A DNA stretch of 64,000 nucleotides from Anadara kagoshimensis (Eukaryota > Mollusca > Bivalvia > Arcoida > Arcidae), in NCBI GenBank assembly GCA_021292105.1, contig CM037865.1, positions 26,185,027 to 26,249,026 on the forward strand, written 5' to 3'. The translations under genes and the position numbers were made by a program. Under the pieces are notes generated by a model. It worked only from the letters and a program-made list of their open reading frames with translations. It was not told the origin of the DNA and did not search any database. Shown here piece after piece: positions 31,400-42,299 of this stretch; positions within the stretch are counted from its first letter, which is position 1; each line of letters opens with the position of its first letter.

Positions 31400-32900
31400 G
31401 CGACCACGGATTATTTTGTGGATTCATATGGAAAAAAAAACAGAAATGTGGGATTTTGGTACTACATTATACAACTGTGACAAAAGTTTTCTTTGGTTAA
31501 AACTGTTGCAATCCGCAACAGAAAACACTGTGGTGGATTCAATTAATTTTGATGTAGTTACCAAATACCAACATAACTGGACATACCGGGTACATTTTTT
31601 CTGTCTGTTACAGTTCACTCATTCATGAAAGAAGGTGAAGTAGCGAAAATTTTACACACCTGTAATCTACCAGTACAAAGGACTCATTAGAAAAGAGATA
31701 AACAGAACATGTCATTAATTCAGACTGCCATTATTCATTAATTATATTTTTTGGTAACTTAATAGATATTTTGTGTTTATCATGTTTTTAATTGTTATTG
31801 GTTCTGAAGTTGATAATTTTCATGCCAGACAATTATTAAAGTTTGGTATTAAGTCATTTGGTGTTTGAATTTTAAACCAGTATAAAAGTTTAATATGCCG
31901 ATATGTGTGTAAAAAAGTTGATTGAAGTCAATCTATATATGTTACACTCATAGAGCACCTGACTTCTAAACCATTGTGAAAGTTTGTTATGTTGTACTTG
32001 TGTGAAATTGTATTATGTTGATATGGTGAACATTGACTTCTGAGACATTTATGTTTGATATAAGAGTTGTATGATTGGAGATGAGAAAATAAGATTTCGG
32101 TGATAATTAAAAAAAAAATTAAAAGTAATTTTTGTGTATCTGGTGTTATTTTTATGAAAAACTTAATATTATTTTTTGTTTTTTATTATGGTTTGAACAT
32201 GGAATGGTATGTTTTGTTTTTGATATTATTTAAGCTTGGAATTTTTCGGATGGGGTATTCTAAGAAAATAAGGTAAATATTAATCAGCACAAACAATAAA
32301 TTAGAAAGAATATGAACCAATACAAAAAGCTTATGGACCTCGGTGGTCATGTTGTCTAAAGCTTTAGAAGTTAAAATGGTTCAGCCTTAGTTCTGCTGAT
32401 GGTATGTTGCCTACAGTTTTGCTAGAAAATGTATTTCTAGACTGGAGTTTTTGAAAAAAAACTTCTGCTAACATTTGTATGCAATTTATGACAATAATGA
32501 AATTTTAAAAAATATTTGATGGAACAGAATTATTATAAAGAACTTAAACTAAATGGCTTACCATCTCCAATTGACGTATCGCCGACCACGCGTAAAATGT
32601 CCCACAAAGGCCCGACATGCTTTAATGAGATGCAAAATGAATGACGTCAATGACACTAGTACGTCATTAGTTGCCTTGACGCTGCTTTGGTACAGTGATG
32701 GCAGCCAGTGTGGGAACATTGTGGGCATGGTCGGTGAAAACATCAATTGGTTTGGAGTTGGTTATCTAAAAACTTGTTATTGCTGTGTCTTAGATATTAT
32801 TACAGGTACATGAAAACAATCACTTCCACCATACTATATCAGAATCACATTGCAAAGACATGAATTTTTGCGACTTCGTTACAGCTTGCTAGGTCTAGAT
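31400..32900. other. No gene recognised
   Basis: Short ORFs only (longest about 105 codons at 31311-31628, partly inside the MITE, and 86 codons at 32553-32813). Neither resembles a known family nor shows splice support. Confidence 0.5.
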
Positions 32901-32907
32901 AAACAAG

Positions 32908-33073
32908 TACTGTATTTATTTTTCGGGGTAGTTTGTTTTGCGCGAAAATCAATACCAAGCGAAAATTATATTATATTTATTAAGTTATATTGCATATTTC
33001 AAAAAGGCAAAAAATTAATTTTGCGGATATGTCTTAATTTCTATACCGCGAAAATAAATATGTTTACAGTATT
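32908..33073. mobile_element. MITE family C candidate
   Basis: Ends are inverted: TACTGTATTTATTTTTCGGG at the left and CCGCGAAAATAAATATGTTT ACAGTA at the right. The left end is the near complement of the right. Inner GCGCGAAAATC also recurs inverted. Confidence 0.45.
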
Positions 33074-33254
33074 AGTATATGATATAATTTTGGTATAAAG
33101 TAATATAGAATGGAGGTTCTTAGAAATTTCATGAATCAGGAACATAGCAAAGAATGTCAACAAAAATGCTTACAATCTCTGGTTTGACTAGAGATGTTCA
33201 TCTAGTTCCATATATAAAATGTGTTTAGTTTTCAACATTGCATCAAGTCCTTTG

Positions 33255-33460
33255 CAGCTTAATGGTCTAAAAAGCGCGGCACAGATGACCACAGCGCCTT
33301 TCATTGCTTAGATTTGAATCCAACTCTGGACAGATCCTAGTGTGGGAAAGATTTTTACCTTTCGAAAGGACATTAGTTTTCTTTAGGCACTCCACTTTCC
33401 TCCACCATTCACAAACTGACTCTATCAGTAAAAGAATCTTTGACTACGGGGCCTGTTCAA
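33255..33460 (+). mobile_element. tRNA-derived SINE (family 2) remnant
   Basis: Head TTAATGGTCTAAAAAGCGCG, then GATTTGAATCCAACTCTGGA, CAGATCCTAGTGTGGGAAAG, CTCCACCATTCACAAACTGA and GTAAAAGAATCTTTGACTAC. Confidence 0.55.
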
Positions 33461-33609
33461 TTTATAACCTAACACATATCACCCATGATTTTCTTAATTT
33501 TTCATGCATGAATTCCATACAGACCAATTTTGCTTGTCAGATATATGACCCAGTGTACGAGTAGAAACATTTTTTGTATGATATTTGAATTGCTTCGACG
33601 TAAAACTAA

Positions 33610-34064
33610 CGACGTTGTGGAATGCATTGTTTTAGGGATTTTGAAGGTGAACATAAACTACAGGTTGTAAGGTTTGATTTAGGTTTGTTTTACTATTGGC
33701 TCACACCCTTTAATTATATGAATGATTTTAAGAAAGGTGTGTACAATTTAAGGCCAACCAAAACCCGTCATTTTGATACTTTGGATGTTTCTTATATAGT
33801 ACAATATTTATGAAAATTATCTCCAGTAAAGGAGAGCAGTTAAAAGCAATTGGTACTCAAATTAGCTGTGTTTATTGTACTTAAAACTGAAGATAAAACA
33901 CAGTCAATTCATCTTTTGTCTCTTCAAGGTATGAAGAAGAATTATGAGTCTTGTACATTGTTTTATAATGATTTATTGAAACATTGTAGACCAGGTTCAA
34001 ATATTTTATGTGTTATATTAAGAGCTTATCCACCTGATACGTGTATATGTGCAGTAACCAATAA
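33610..34064 (+). pseudogene. Broken tyrosine recombinase (DIRS/Ngaro/Crypton-type)
   Basis: Translation in one frame gives GVYNLRPTKTRHFDTLDVSY IV, then after stop codons at about 33811 and 33841 KTQSIHLLSLQGMKKNYES and LLKHCRPGSNILCVILRAYP PDTCICAV. The order NLRPxxPR-FxxxWDVS, RTQSIHLL, LLKxxRPGxxxxxxxxKAYPPDxxLCVV is what I know from mobile tyrosine recombinases in invertebrate genomes. The Arg expected before TQSI, probably the first catalytic Arg, is Lys. The C-terminal half with the other catalytic residues is absent. Not functional. Confidence 0.6.
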
Positions 34065-34400
34065 AAACAAACATACTAATCCATGTCTTAATCACAATCA
34101 AGAAGCAAAGCAAATACTTTGAAACTGACAAGTTAAGTTAGACACGTGAGCTTCTACCAGGGGACTGAGACCGGGTGTTACGGAAGGGTAAGCACCTCCT
34201 GTTTAGCTAGCTACACCTGCCACGTGTGTAATCAAAATGGGATAAAAGGAACATGGAACTATGGGACGGTGGCCATAAAACTTTTTTAGGGCCTTGATAA
34301 GCCTAGGCTTGCAATTTCCTTGGATCAGCAATTTATTTGCAAGCAGCCTGCTTCGTTATACAAAGTCCCCGTTGTGGATAGTAGGAACAATTTCAAAATA
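34065..34400 (-). mobile_element. 3' fragment of the RT retroelement
   Basis: From AAAAACAAACATACTAATCC to the sequence encoding the RT C-terminus on the minus strand (reverse translation gives LANKLLIQGYCK-like and KPRLIKAL-like pieces). The same 3' tail is at 61469-61640 (minus) and 20080-20330 (plus). Confidence 0.55.
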
Positions 34401-35522
34401 ATTATTTGAACAGGAAAGGGTTATAATGACACCAATTCTATGTTCGTATGTTTAACCACATAAAACGGTTTCCAGAGACCCAATATAAGTAGATGGTTTC
34501 CCACTGTTATGTTCAGTGCAGAAATTGATTGTCAAGTTTAAGGTTTGTTGTAATAGAAGTGCTAGAACTTCAAAGGTAAAAATGAGCTTTTCTCCTATTG
34601 CAGAAATTACAAAGGTTTCCTGACTGGAGTAACACAAACCTCTAGCTAAAAGCCATCAAAGCAGGTTTTGCATTGCCGTTTTTAACTGTTAATGAGTTGT
34701 ATTTAGAAGATAATAACCATATGGAGTTTGTTATAAGACACTGTGTGATGTCATATTCCTGCATTAATTAAGTGATGACATATATTTGTATATACATGTT
34801 TATTTGCGTATAATTGATGATATTAGATATCTGTTATGGTGGGGGTTATGGTATTTAAAAAAAAAACTATTTAAATTAGTTTTAATCTCCTTTTTATGAT
34901 AGTGCGTTTTTAAAATGTTTGCTTTGAAGTTCCATTTGAAACTGGGAGATGTATGGCGTAAAAAATCCCCAACTAAACTAGACTTACCTTGGTAAGTTGA
35001 TGATTCTTTGTAATCATACCACACTTGGATCAAATGCCCACCCAGCTAGTTAAAAGTTCGCCATCCTTGAAGCATTGTTAAAATTTACTTGTTTATATAT
35101 GTGAATACATATCAAAGTTTTATTAAGTTTAATTCTGTTTGCATTTGTGAACATTTTCAATTTGAAAGCCTTTAATACTGAAGTTCACGACTTGACCAGC
35201 ACACATTTCTTTTGGTCCCTAAAGTGTGGCTATGACTACAAAAAATCTCATCCAAACATCAATTTAACCAAGGTAAGCACATGTTTTTATCAGTATAGGG
35301 GTCAGTTGGACCGTATATTACTAATAATATACACACTACTGAACCCATTATACTGACAGAAACAAGTGCCTTTGAAGGTAAGTCGGATTTGTCCTTACTT
35401 TTAACACTTTATCGACGAGTTTATTAGTTGCATGCAGTGTACTTCAGCGACATCATTGCATAAACACATGTATTACCTAATTTGATTTGATTGTTTAGAA
35501 CATCATGCCCCTTACTGTCATA
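34400..35522. other. No gene recognised
   Basis: AT-rich, with only short ORFs lacking recognisable motifs. It separates the retroelement debris from BTB gene 1. Confidence 0.5.
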
Positions 35523-36808
35523 CTAATTTCTTTTATTTGCTTTTGTCCATTCTGCTTTTAGACGATCAGTGAGTTGTTGGTTTGATAAAAATGCCTCATT
35601 ACTCTTGCAAATACAATTAACACTGCTTGTTTTAAGCTTACTAAGACTATTGTGTAACTCAGTGCCAACTTCTTCAAGTTTTTTTATTCTTTTTATACAC
35701 AACATTAATCTTCCCTCTGCAGGTAATTCCTCCCAATGTGTCTCCAAAGTCGACAAATATCTGTCAGATAATACACCAGCTGACACTTCAAGAAGTCGCT
35801 GGAGACCATATGTACAGGAAGCTGATAAACTTTTCATTGCTGTTTTGAGGATTTTAGTCTTCGACACATGGATAACAAGATAATTTTCACACTTCTGTTT
35901 AAGTTTTTGACACTGATACTCATCTGCAAGATGTAGTACTTGGTACACATTTGTACCTGAAAAATAACAATTACTACTATTTATATAAATTTCTTAAATA
36001 ATTATTACATACATGCATGTACATACTATTTTGGCATGTTGAAATCAATAGGAAGATGTTATATGCCATGGCATATAACATGATGGCATATTACATGACA
36101 TATAACACGGCACATACTTATTTCCTACTGTCACGCTGTCACATGATGAAATGTGGGTGGAGTCAGATATGAGACTGACAGATCGTTTCATTCCAGATCC
36201 ATTGTCAATGAAGAGGTTTGACCGTCTTTTACGTTTATCGATACGATCAAAAGTTTCACAAAACATTGTATTACGTACATTATCGGTATACTTCATATTT
36301 AACAAAAATTGGTGTTATTTACCTGTATATCCTGTTTTAGTATCTTCGTTGAGCAGTAGATGTTAAACAGCTACAAAACATGTTTTCAATAGTTAGGTTG
36401 CTATAAAAATCTTTAGCATTTTGTTATATATTACCAGCAAAAGTTGGTGAATTTCTTATAGGCTTATATGAAGAGACAAATCAAACCGAGAAACTAGTCG
36501 AATTTTGACTTGTGCATCAATGGAACAATTTTTTTCATAATAGTCAACTATAAGTACCTACTATCAATTTCATCCATGATGTCTGGATAAATACATCTTA
36601 AAAAAGCAACAATATCCAACACTTTTTTTTCGGGAAGTACAATTTCTGAAGCGTCTTTTTCTTTAAACTCTGCAGTTAACATCTTGGCGAAAACAGGTGA
36701 AGCAACCATTAATATTCCTTTATTTACAAATAATTTTTTACCTTCTACAACAAGAGTTAAGTCAGTTGTGGGTGATTGTTCGAATTCGTTACTATTTACC
36801 TCAGCCAT
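35523..36808 (-). CDS. BTB-domain protein gene 1 (two exons)
   Basis: Exons on the minus strand: 36562-36808 (exon 1) and 35523-35956 (exon 2), joined in phase, 226 aa. Start MAEVNSNEFEQSPTTDLTLV. The BTB/POZ fold motifs are DLTLVVEGKKLFVNKGILMV, ASPVFAKMLTAEFKEKD, and in exon 2 NVYQVLHLADEYQCQKLKQK CENYL. The tail after the BTB is helical, BACK-like, with SASCTYGLQRLLE and a C-x-C pair (NCICKS). Many BTB proteins are Cullin-3 adaptors that dimerise through this fold. Here there is no MATH or Kelch domain, so no substrate-binding module is visible. The donor is GTAGGT, the acceptor TTTTTCAG. It is related to, but clearly diverged from, genes 2 and 3. Confidence 0.8.
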
Positions 36809-37440
36809 CTGAAAATATTGAGAAAGAAATAATTAGTTAACAAAAGGATACAACGGTGTGAAAACAACCAACAAGACTTAATTCTAAGTCACTAGGGTAC
36901 CTTTTGCATGTCCTCGAACTTGCGGATTTAACAACTCGAATAGACCTGATTGGTTGATAAGTAAATACCAATTGGATTCGAAGTCGTCATTGTATACTTA
37001 ACATGAATTTACTACAAGACAGTATAGATCTTCTTTGAGAGTCATATGAACCGCAATGGCGATTTTGACCTCATTTTGACCATCCGATTACGGTATTCAC
37101 AGCCCTAATTATGACCATATCCCAGCGATTTAGGGGATTTTAAACAGGAATTCTGCATAAAATGTCTCAGAAAAAACAACCAAGTCCATATTTTCTGTTA
37201 CCCAATTATACTTATTTGAAAGTTCAACCTTGTATTAAATATTAATGTCAAGGACACACCTGTGTGAAGACGAAAACCTTAAGCTTTCACTTAACAAAGG
37301 ATCGCATCTGCGTCTCGTGAAAATACCTAGGTGAAAAAGTAGGTCTGCGTGTGCAAGTGTGCACCGGGCGTTAATACCATTCATGCAATGAACCAATAGT
37401 CCAACTGTATCCATATAGGAGAAATAGGTTAATAATATAA
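36809..37440. promoter_or_regulatory. Region upstream of BTB gene 1
   Basis: Sequence 5' of the gene on its strand. No clear TATA box, repeat or ORF recognised. Confidence 0.3.
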
Positions 37441-37646
37441 ACGCCTTTATTCTTGGTTTTACGGAATATTCAAAACAATTTTATCAGTAAAAATAGCATA
37501 TATATATTGACAAAGATGTTAATAAAGCATAAATACTCAGACAAACCGACTACAAGTATTTTACAAGGGTTAAAAAGGGGGACTTTTAAGCTTTCGGGTC
37601 GGACCTGTATTATGTCTCAATATCGAAAATAATGCTAGATATATTT
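37440..37646 (+). mobile_element. Flank shared with paralogous segments
   Basis: GTTAATAAAGCATAAATACT and CTTTCGGGTCGGACCTGTAT TATG recur at about 52620-52710 and 60655-60722. The last bases are the 3' end of an RT-element copy that continues after 41806. Confidence 0.6.
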
Positions 37647-38066
37647 CACTGTGGTACAGCGTACACGGGATATTAAAGCATAAAGTGAGCAAAACAGCCA
37701 GTGTAAACAACACCAGCGTGAGTCGAAAGCCAATTTTTGACTTATCTGTTCATTTTAACATGTGATTGTGTATTTGGGCATCAATCGGACACATAAATGA
37801 TTCTATTGAAATAGTTAACTGCATCTGATACACTGTTTAAACTTTGAAACAAATTGATAAAGCGCAAGTGCTCACCTGTGATTTTGCCGTCGCCGGGAGT
37901 TTCTGTTCAATATTTCAATTTTCACTTCTTAATTAAAAATTCTGAAGCGTACAATTCCTCTAGGATGTTAAGAACTACATGTCGACCAAATTTCAGCTCA
38001 ATGTATTGAGATATAAAGGAGCAGGAGACGTTGGAGGATAACATGCGGTGTACTGGGAATTGCAAA
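37647..38066 (+). repeat. Left inverted repeat of the Transib-like element
   Basis: About 420 bp. Next to its inner end is a short motif GGTGTACTGGGAATTG occurring several times (38048-38125). Confidence 0.8.
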
Positions 38067-38739
38067 AACGTGTACTGGGTATTGGCAATTAAGGAGCAAA
38101 TAGGTGTACTGGGAATTGAGAGGTCAAATATCTTGCCAGCTGTGCGATTTTCATGTTTTAATGAATTTATATAGAAATTTATACTTCTTTTTCAATGACA
38201 AACAAAACAATCAATTACCTAGTGAAAATCTTTAACATCTGTAATTATTAATCATGCATTGTAGACGAGATGAAGATGAAACATACATAGACCACGTCTT
38301 AAACACATATTTCCCCGATATATGTAGATTGAGAGAGATCTAAGTGTTTACTAAACCATTACAAAGGCCCATGTGTAACGTCAAAATATAATCCGTTCTT
38401 AAATGGTTAAAGTTTGACAGTGTCATAGCAAATGCAACTAGTGAAAGTAAAGGGAAAAAACTTTGTAGTTTGGAACTGAGCAGGAAAATGAAGATTACAA
38501 TTTGAGAAATCTTTTAAAATATTTTATAACCTAATGTCATTAGATCGAATCGACCAGCTAAAATATGATTTATTTATATCAAAGGTTAAGATGAGACAGT
38601 CGTTGGAAGGAGGTATCTGGTGTAAAACAGATCCACAAATGTGACGAGAGTAAACGTCTTGAAACTGATTTATAAATAAAAAGTTTCAACAATATAACAC
38701 ATTTTTTCATTTTTTTTGTCATGTGTTTATTTTGAATTT

Positions 38740-39290
38740 TTATTTACGACGGCGAATCAATAAGAAACCAGCTTAACCTTTTTTCCAGATTAGATCCACC
38801 TCTTCTTTTTAATGTAATTCAGTGCCCTCTAGTGTGATGCACTTGTCCATCACCCCAGAACTGAAAAAGACAGGGTCATTTCCATTGACACACTCCTCAA
38901 CTGTCTTCACGACTTCTTGGTCAGACCTGAAATGACGTCCTCGGGTATCATTTTTCAATTTTTGGAAAAGAAGTCGCTACGAGCTAGGCAGAATGTGGTA
39001 TTTCGCCCCACAGCCTTCATTGTAACTTTGCAACTGTGTACTCTTGTCCTGTTGCGGCGGTTTCACGGATATCAGTTCTCGGGTGATCTAGCAAGTTTGC
39101 ATATAGTACACTCCAGTTATCATTGTACTTCTCTTTGGTTAAAAGCCACACGTAATAACACCTTTTGCGTCCCAAAATACTGTGGCCATCACCTTGCCAG
39201 TAGACTAATGCTTCTTAACCTTCTTTGACCTAGGGGACCCAGGCCCTATCCACTGACGACTCTGTGCTTTATTGTCTGGCTCATATTCTA
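38740..39290 (-). pseudogene. Mariner transposase remnant 1 (C-terminal half)
   Basis: Minus-strand reading gives GKVMATVFWDAKGVITCGF, the second catalytic Asp region of mariner transposases, and further on RHFRSDQEVVKTVEECVNGN DPVFFSS-GVMDKCITLEG, the typical mariner C-terminus. Stops and frameshifts break it. Confidence 0.6.
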
Positions 39291-39769
39291 GTATACAGTC
39301 TTTAGAATATTTTGACATAAACGCTTCAACAAGGCGCCGTATACTGATGCTTTGGTTGTCAAAAATCCGCTCGATAGATTTTTTTTAAATTCATGTGTTC
39401 AGAAAGCAAATATAGTTTTATTAAATAACATAGAAAAAATCCTAATGTCAACCGATTTAATTTTCTGCAAATCCACGATGAAAGCTCAAATTTCCCGTTT
39501 TTAGACACTGCCATTTTAGGCCTGTTAGTTTATCATATTACTACGCAAATAACCATAGCATTTCAGAAATAATGCACTTGGTAAAATATATATACATTTT
39601 TTAATTCCTTAATATCGGATGTGCAACTCAAAAATATGTATTCCGTTACGCTCTGCACAAAAGAACCCAAAACTATACTGACACCTCGATACGCGTGTAA
39701 TTTTGTATCCGGGTATAATACATTATTGAAACAAGGCACAAAAATAATGACCGTGTCGGACAATCGGAA

Positions 39770-40135
39770 ATGGGTTGGTTGGTTGGTTAACGTCGCATCA
39801 GCAATTTTCCAGCTATTCGCGACGATAACTATTAATTTTATTAATCTATGGACAAGTTCGTGTATGCATGTGAAGTGTGAGTGTGTTTTATGGGCTGCTT
39901 TGTACTAGGGCCCACTCAGGACGACTTTAACGTGCTAGCTCACAGAGTCAGTATGCCGCAGACAAGCGTACCACTCCCCAGGCACATTATACTGATACCA
40001 GGTAAACCAGTAAAGGCCAACGGCAAGGAAAAATCATTTTTCCACACGTGGTCCGAGTGGGACTCGAACACACAGCGGTGAGAGACCCTGGATTTGTAGA
40101 CTGGTGTCTTATTCATTAGGCCACCGCGACCTCTC
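39770..40135 (-). mobile_element. tRNA-derived SINE, minus strand
   Basis: On the minus strand from about 40135: GGTCGCGGTGGCCTAATGAA TAAG (A box) and GTGTTCGAGTCCCACTCGG (B box), then a SINE body ending near TGATGCGACGTTAACCAACC AACC. It is not a functional tRNA gene: no proper cloverleaf or CCA end is seen. Confidence 0.65.
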
Positions 40136-40499
40136 AATCGGAAATGGAATAGGATGGTCCCTCGTAAAATGAGATATAAAAAACTCTACACATTCTACAT
40201 AAATGTTTTTATAATGCTATATTGTCTTTTTTGAGTCTAGTGACATTAACGTAAAGACTACCTCTAAATAAGAACAGCTTGTGTATTGAAGCCAGTATGT
40301 GCTATGTAAATGCAACCTACATACTGATAACGGTGCACAATTCCGGCCACTCATAAGTGATGCTGTTTAAAACCTGATATATTTTACCTTGAATCGGCAA
40401 TTTTTAATCATTATATAGACAAAAACAAGTTCTAATAATAATAAAAATAAGGTTTTACACATGTACCAAGCACAAACTGGCTGCAGTTTCACTATCATT

Positions 40500-41030
40500 T
40501 CTTAAGATTTGTCTGATTTAAATAGGCTACTTTTGATGGAACAGCACATCTTTACTGAGCTTAGTTTGTGTCATTGATTGTTTGTCCCTTTTGGAGATAA
40601 CCTACCACCAGATTATGATCAGCATCACTGGAAGCCGAGGTCATACCCTCTCCAGCTGATGTAACAGTATTCGTCTTTTTTCTGCGTGATCAAGTGTAAA
40701 CTTTGGCCACAGGGGTTAAATGATGAACCCACGTTTTATCCATAGTAACTAATCTCTGAAAAAAGCACACGACAAAGTGCACTTGATGTGCTTCTGACCA
40801 ATTGTCAGAGGCCTTGGTAAGTTGGTACCCAACTAAAAGCATTTCTCATTGCAAGATTTTCTGTCAGAATTAAATGTAATACATGTATTTCCTGTGAATT
40901 GCCAACTGGCTACTAAAAACCATTCTGTAACTCGCTTGTCAGTCGTAACAATATCATAAACTTTATTGACCTTTTCTGGGGTTGCATCAATGACAGACCT
41001 GCTTTCTGTTGCGTTTAAATCCCACAACCC
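40500..41030 (-). pseudogene. Mariner transposase remnant 2 (N-terminal and central)
   Basis: Minus strand: SRSVIDATPEKVNKVYDIVT TDKRVTEWFL resembles the mariner N-terminal helix-turn-helix region. Further on, MDKTWVHHLTPVAK matches the GDETWVHH-TPE-K motif with the catalytic Asp context altered, then VGYLQKGQTIND matches the DYL-KG-TIN-YY segment. Frameshifted and inactive. Confidence 0.6.
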
Positions 41031-41385
41031 ACATTTTAACTTTTAAATTTGAAGGTCATATTTTCCTAGTGTGGATACTGTACCATATTAGTTTGGATAT
41101 CCTTAAGTGTTAAACATTTTTATGAAACTATTGAATCACTTTATGTCTCTTAATATTAACAATCTACCTAATTCAATTTTGAAATCAAGGTTAGAGATTC
41201 TTCTATGAACACCTAATATTAACTTGCACCGTGGAACTTATTTATTATTGTATCCACTATGCATATAAACTGTATCATACATTCGCAATCCCCAATTTCT
41301 TTAAAAATTGGGACTTGAAAATAGTGTTATACACGATTCCCGGTAACCGTAATTTTGCAATTCCCAGTACACTAAAACGATGATG

Positions 41386-41805
41386 AGAATCAATTCCCAG
41401 TACACCGCGTCGATCTTTCAACGTCTCCTGTTCTTTTATTTCGCAATACATTGAGCTGAAATTTGGTCGACATGTAGTTCTTAACATCCTCGAGGAATTG
41501 TACGCTTCAGAATTTTTAATTAAGAAGTGAAAATTGAAATATTGAACAGAAACTCCCGGCGACGGCAAAATCACAGGTGAGCACTTGCGCTTTAACAATT
41601 TGTTTCAAAGTTTAAACAGTGTATCAGATGCAGTTAACTATTTCAATAGAAACGTTTATGTGTCCGATTGATGCCCAAATACACAATCACATGTTAAAAT
41701 GAACAGATAAGTCAAAAATTGGCTTTCGACTCACGCTGGTGTTGTTTACACTGGCTGTTTTGCTCATTTTATGCTTTAATATCCCGTGTACGCTGTACCA
41801 CAGTG
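41386..41805 (-). repeat. Right inverted repeat of the Transib-like element
   Basis: Reverse complement of 37647-38066 with few differences. It ends CCACAGTG at 41805. Confidence 0.8.
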
Positions 41806-42290
41806 TATTTGACGTCCTATAGTTCTATGTTACTTTCATTCCAATTTTTATGACAACATAACAATTGTAGCGATCTAAAAATGAGGTGCTTACCCTTCAG
41901 GATCACCCAGTCTCACTTCCCTAGTGAAAGTTTAACACTAGGAATCTGTCAAATTAATTGAAACACGTGAACTTCCATCAGGGAAGGTGGGTGCTCCGGT
42001 AGGGTAAGCACCTACTGTTTAGCTAGTTACACCCATCGCATGTGAGATAAAAACTTGGAATGAAAGGACACGGAACAATTGAAATATATCCAGGGAAATT
42101 TTGGATACAGATTTGTAAGCAGATTGCTTCGTTGTATAAAGTTTCCGTAGTGAGATTAACTCCACTGTAGCGTTTATATCATAAGCAGGAGAAACAGGTA
42201 TATCGCTGCATAGAAAAGGAAAGTTGACAATTGAAAAATTGAAGTCATCACGTTTTTCATTCAAATGTAGTCTTCCGTTGGCGGCACAAT
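41806..42290. mobile_element. Two RT-element 3' ends, tail to tail
   Basis: A + strand tail (GACGTCCTATAGTTCTATG ... GAGGTGCTTACCCTTCAG) meets a - strand tail (GGGTAAGCACCTACTGTTTA GCTAG) near 41945. The minus-strand copy continues into an RT C-terminal fragment (NEKRDDFNFSIVNFPFLCSD IPVSPAYD). The same arrangement recurs at about 52720-53125 and 60740-61200. Confidence 0.6.
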
Positions 42291-42299
42291 TTATGTATT

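Larger units (their letters stand above)
37647..41805. mobile_element. 4.16-kb Transib-like element with long inverted repeats
   Basis: Termini CACTGTGGTACAGCGTACAC ... GTGTACGCTGTACCACAGTG. Left arm 37647 to about 38066 and right arm about 41386-41805 are inverted copies roughly 97% alike by eye. The element is flanked by TATTT on both sides (37642-37646 and 41806-41810), a 5-bp target duplication. CACWRTG ends and 5-bp duplications are known for Transib elements, relatives of RAG1. The interior has decayed mariner fragments and a SINE but no Transib transposase, so it is non-autonomous. An ancient empty site (ATATTTGATGTCCTATAG) is visible in the RT-element tail at 20110-20130. Confidence 0.7.

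Noticed and set aside
32553..32813. 86-codon + strand ORF
   Set aside because: No recognisable domain, signal or splice partner; likely chance.
35523..36808. MATH or Kelch domain in the BTB genes
   Set aside because: No MATH or Kelch motif is present in either exon, and the stop follows the helical tail directly.
38917..39228. 103-codon + strand ORF
   Set aside because: It is the antisense of the mariner remnant, whose minus-strand reading has family motifs.
41275..41598. 107-codon minus-strand ORF
   Set aside because: It overlaps the right inverted repeat of the Transib-like element; the matching left arm does not keep a comparable frame.
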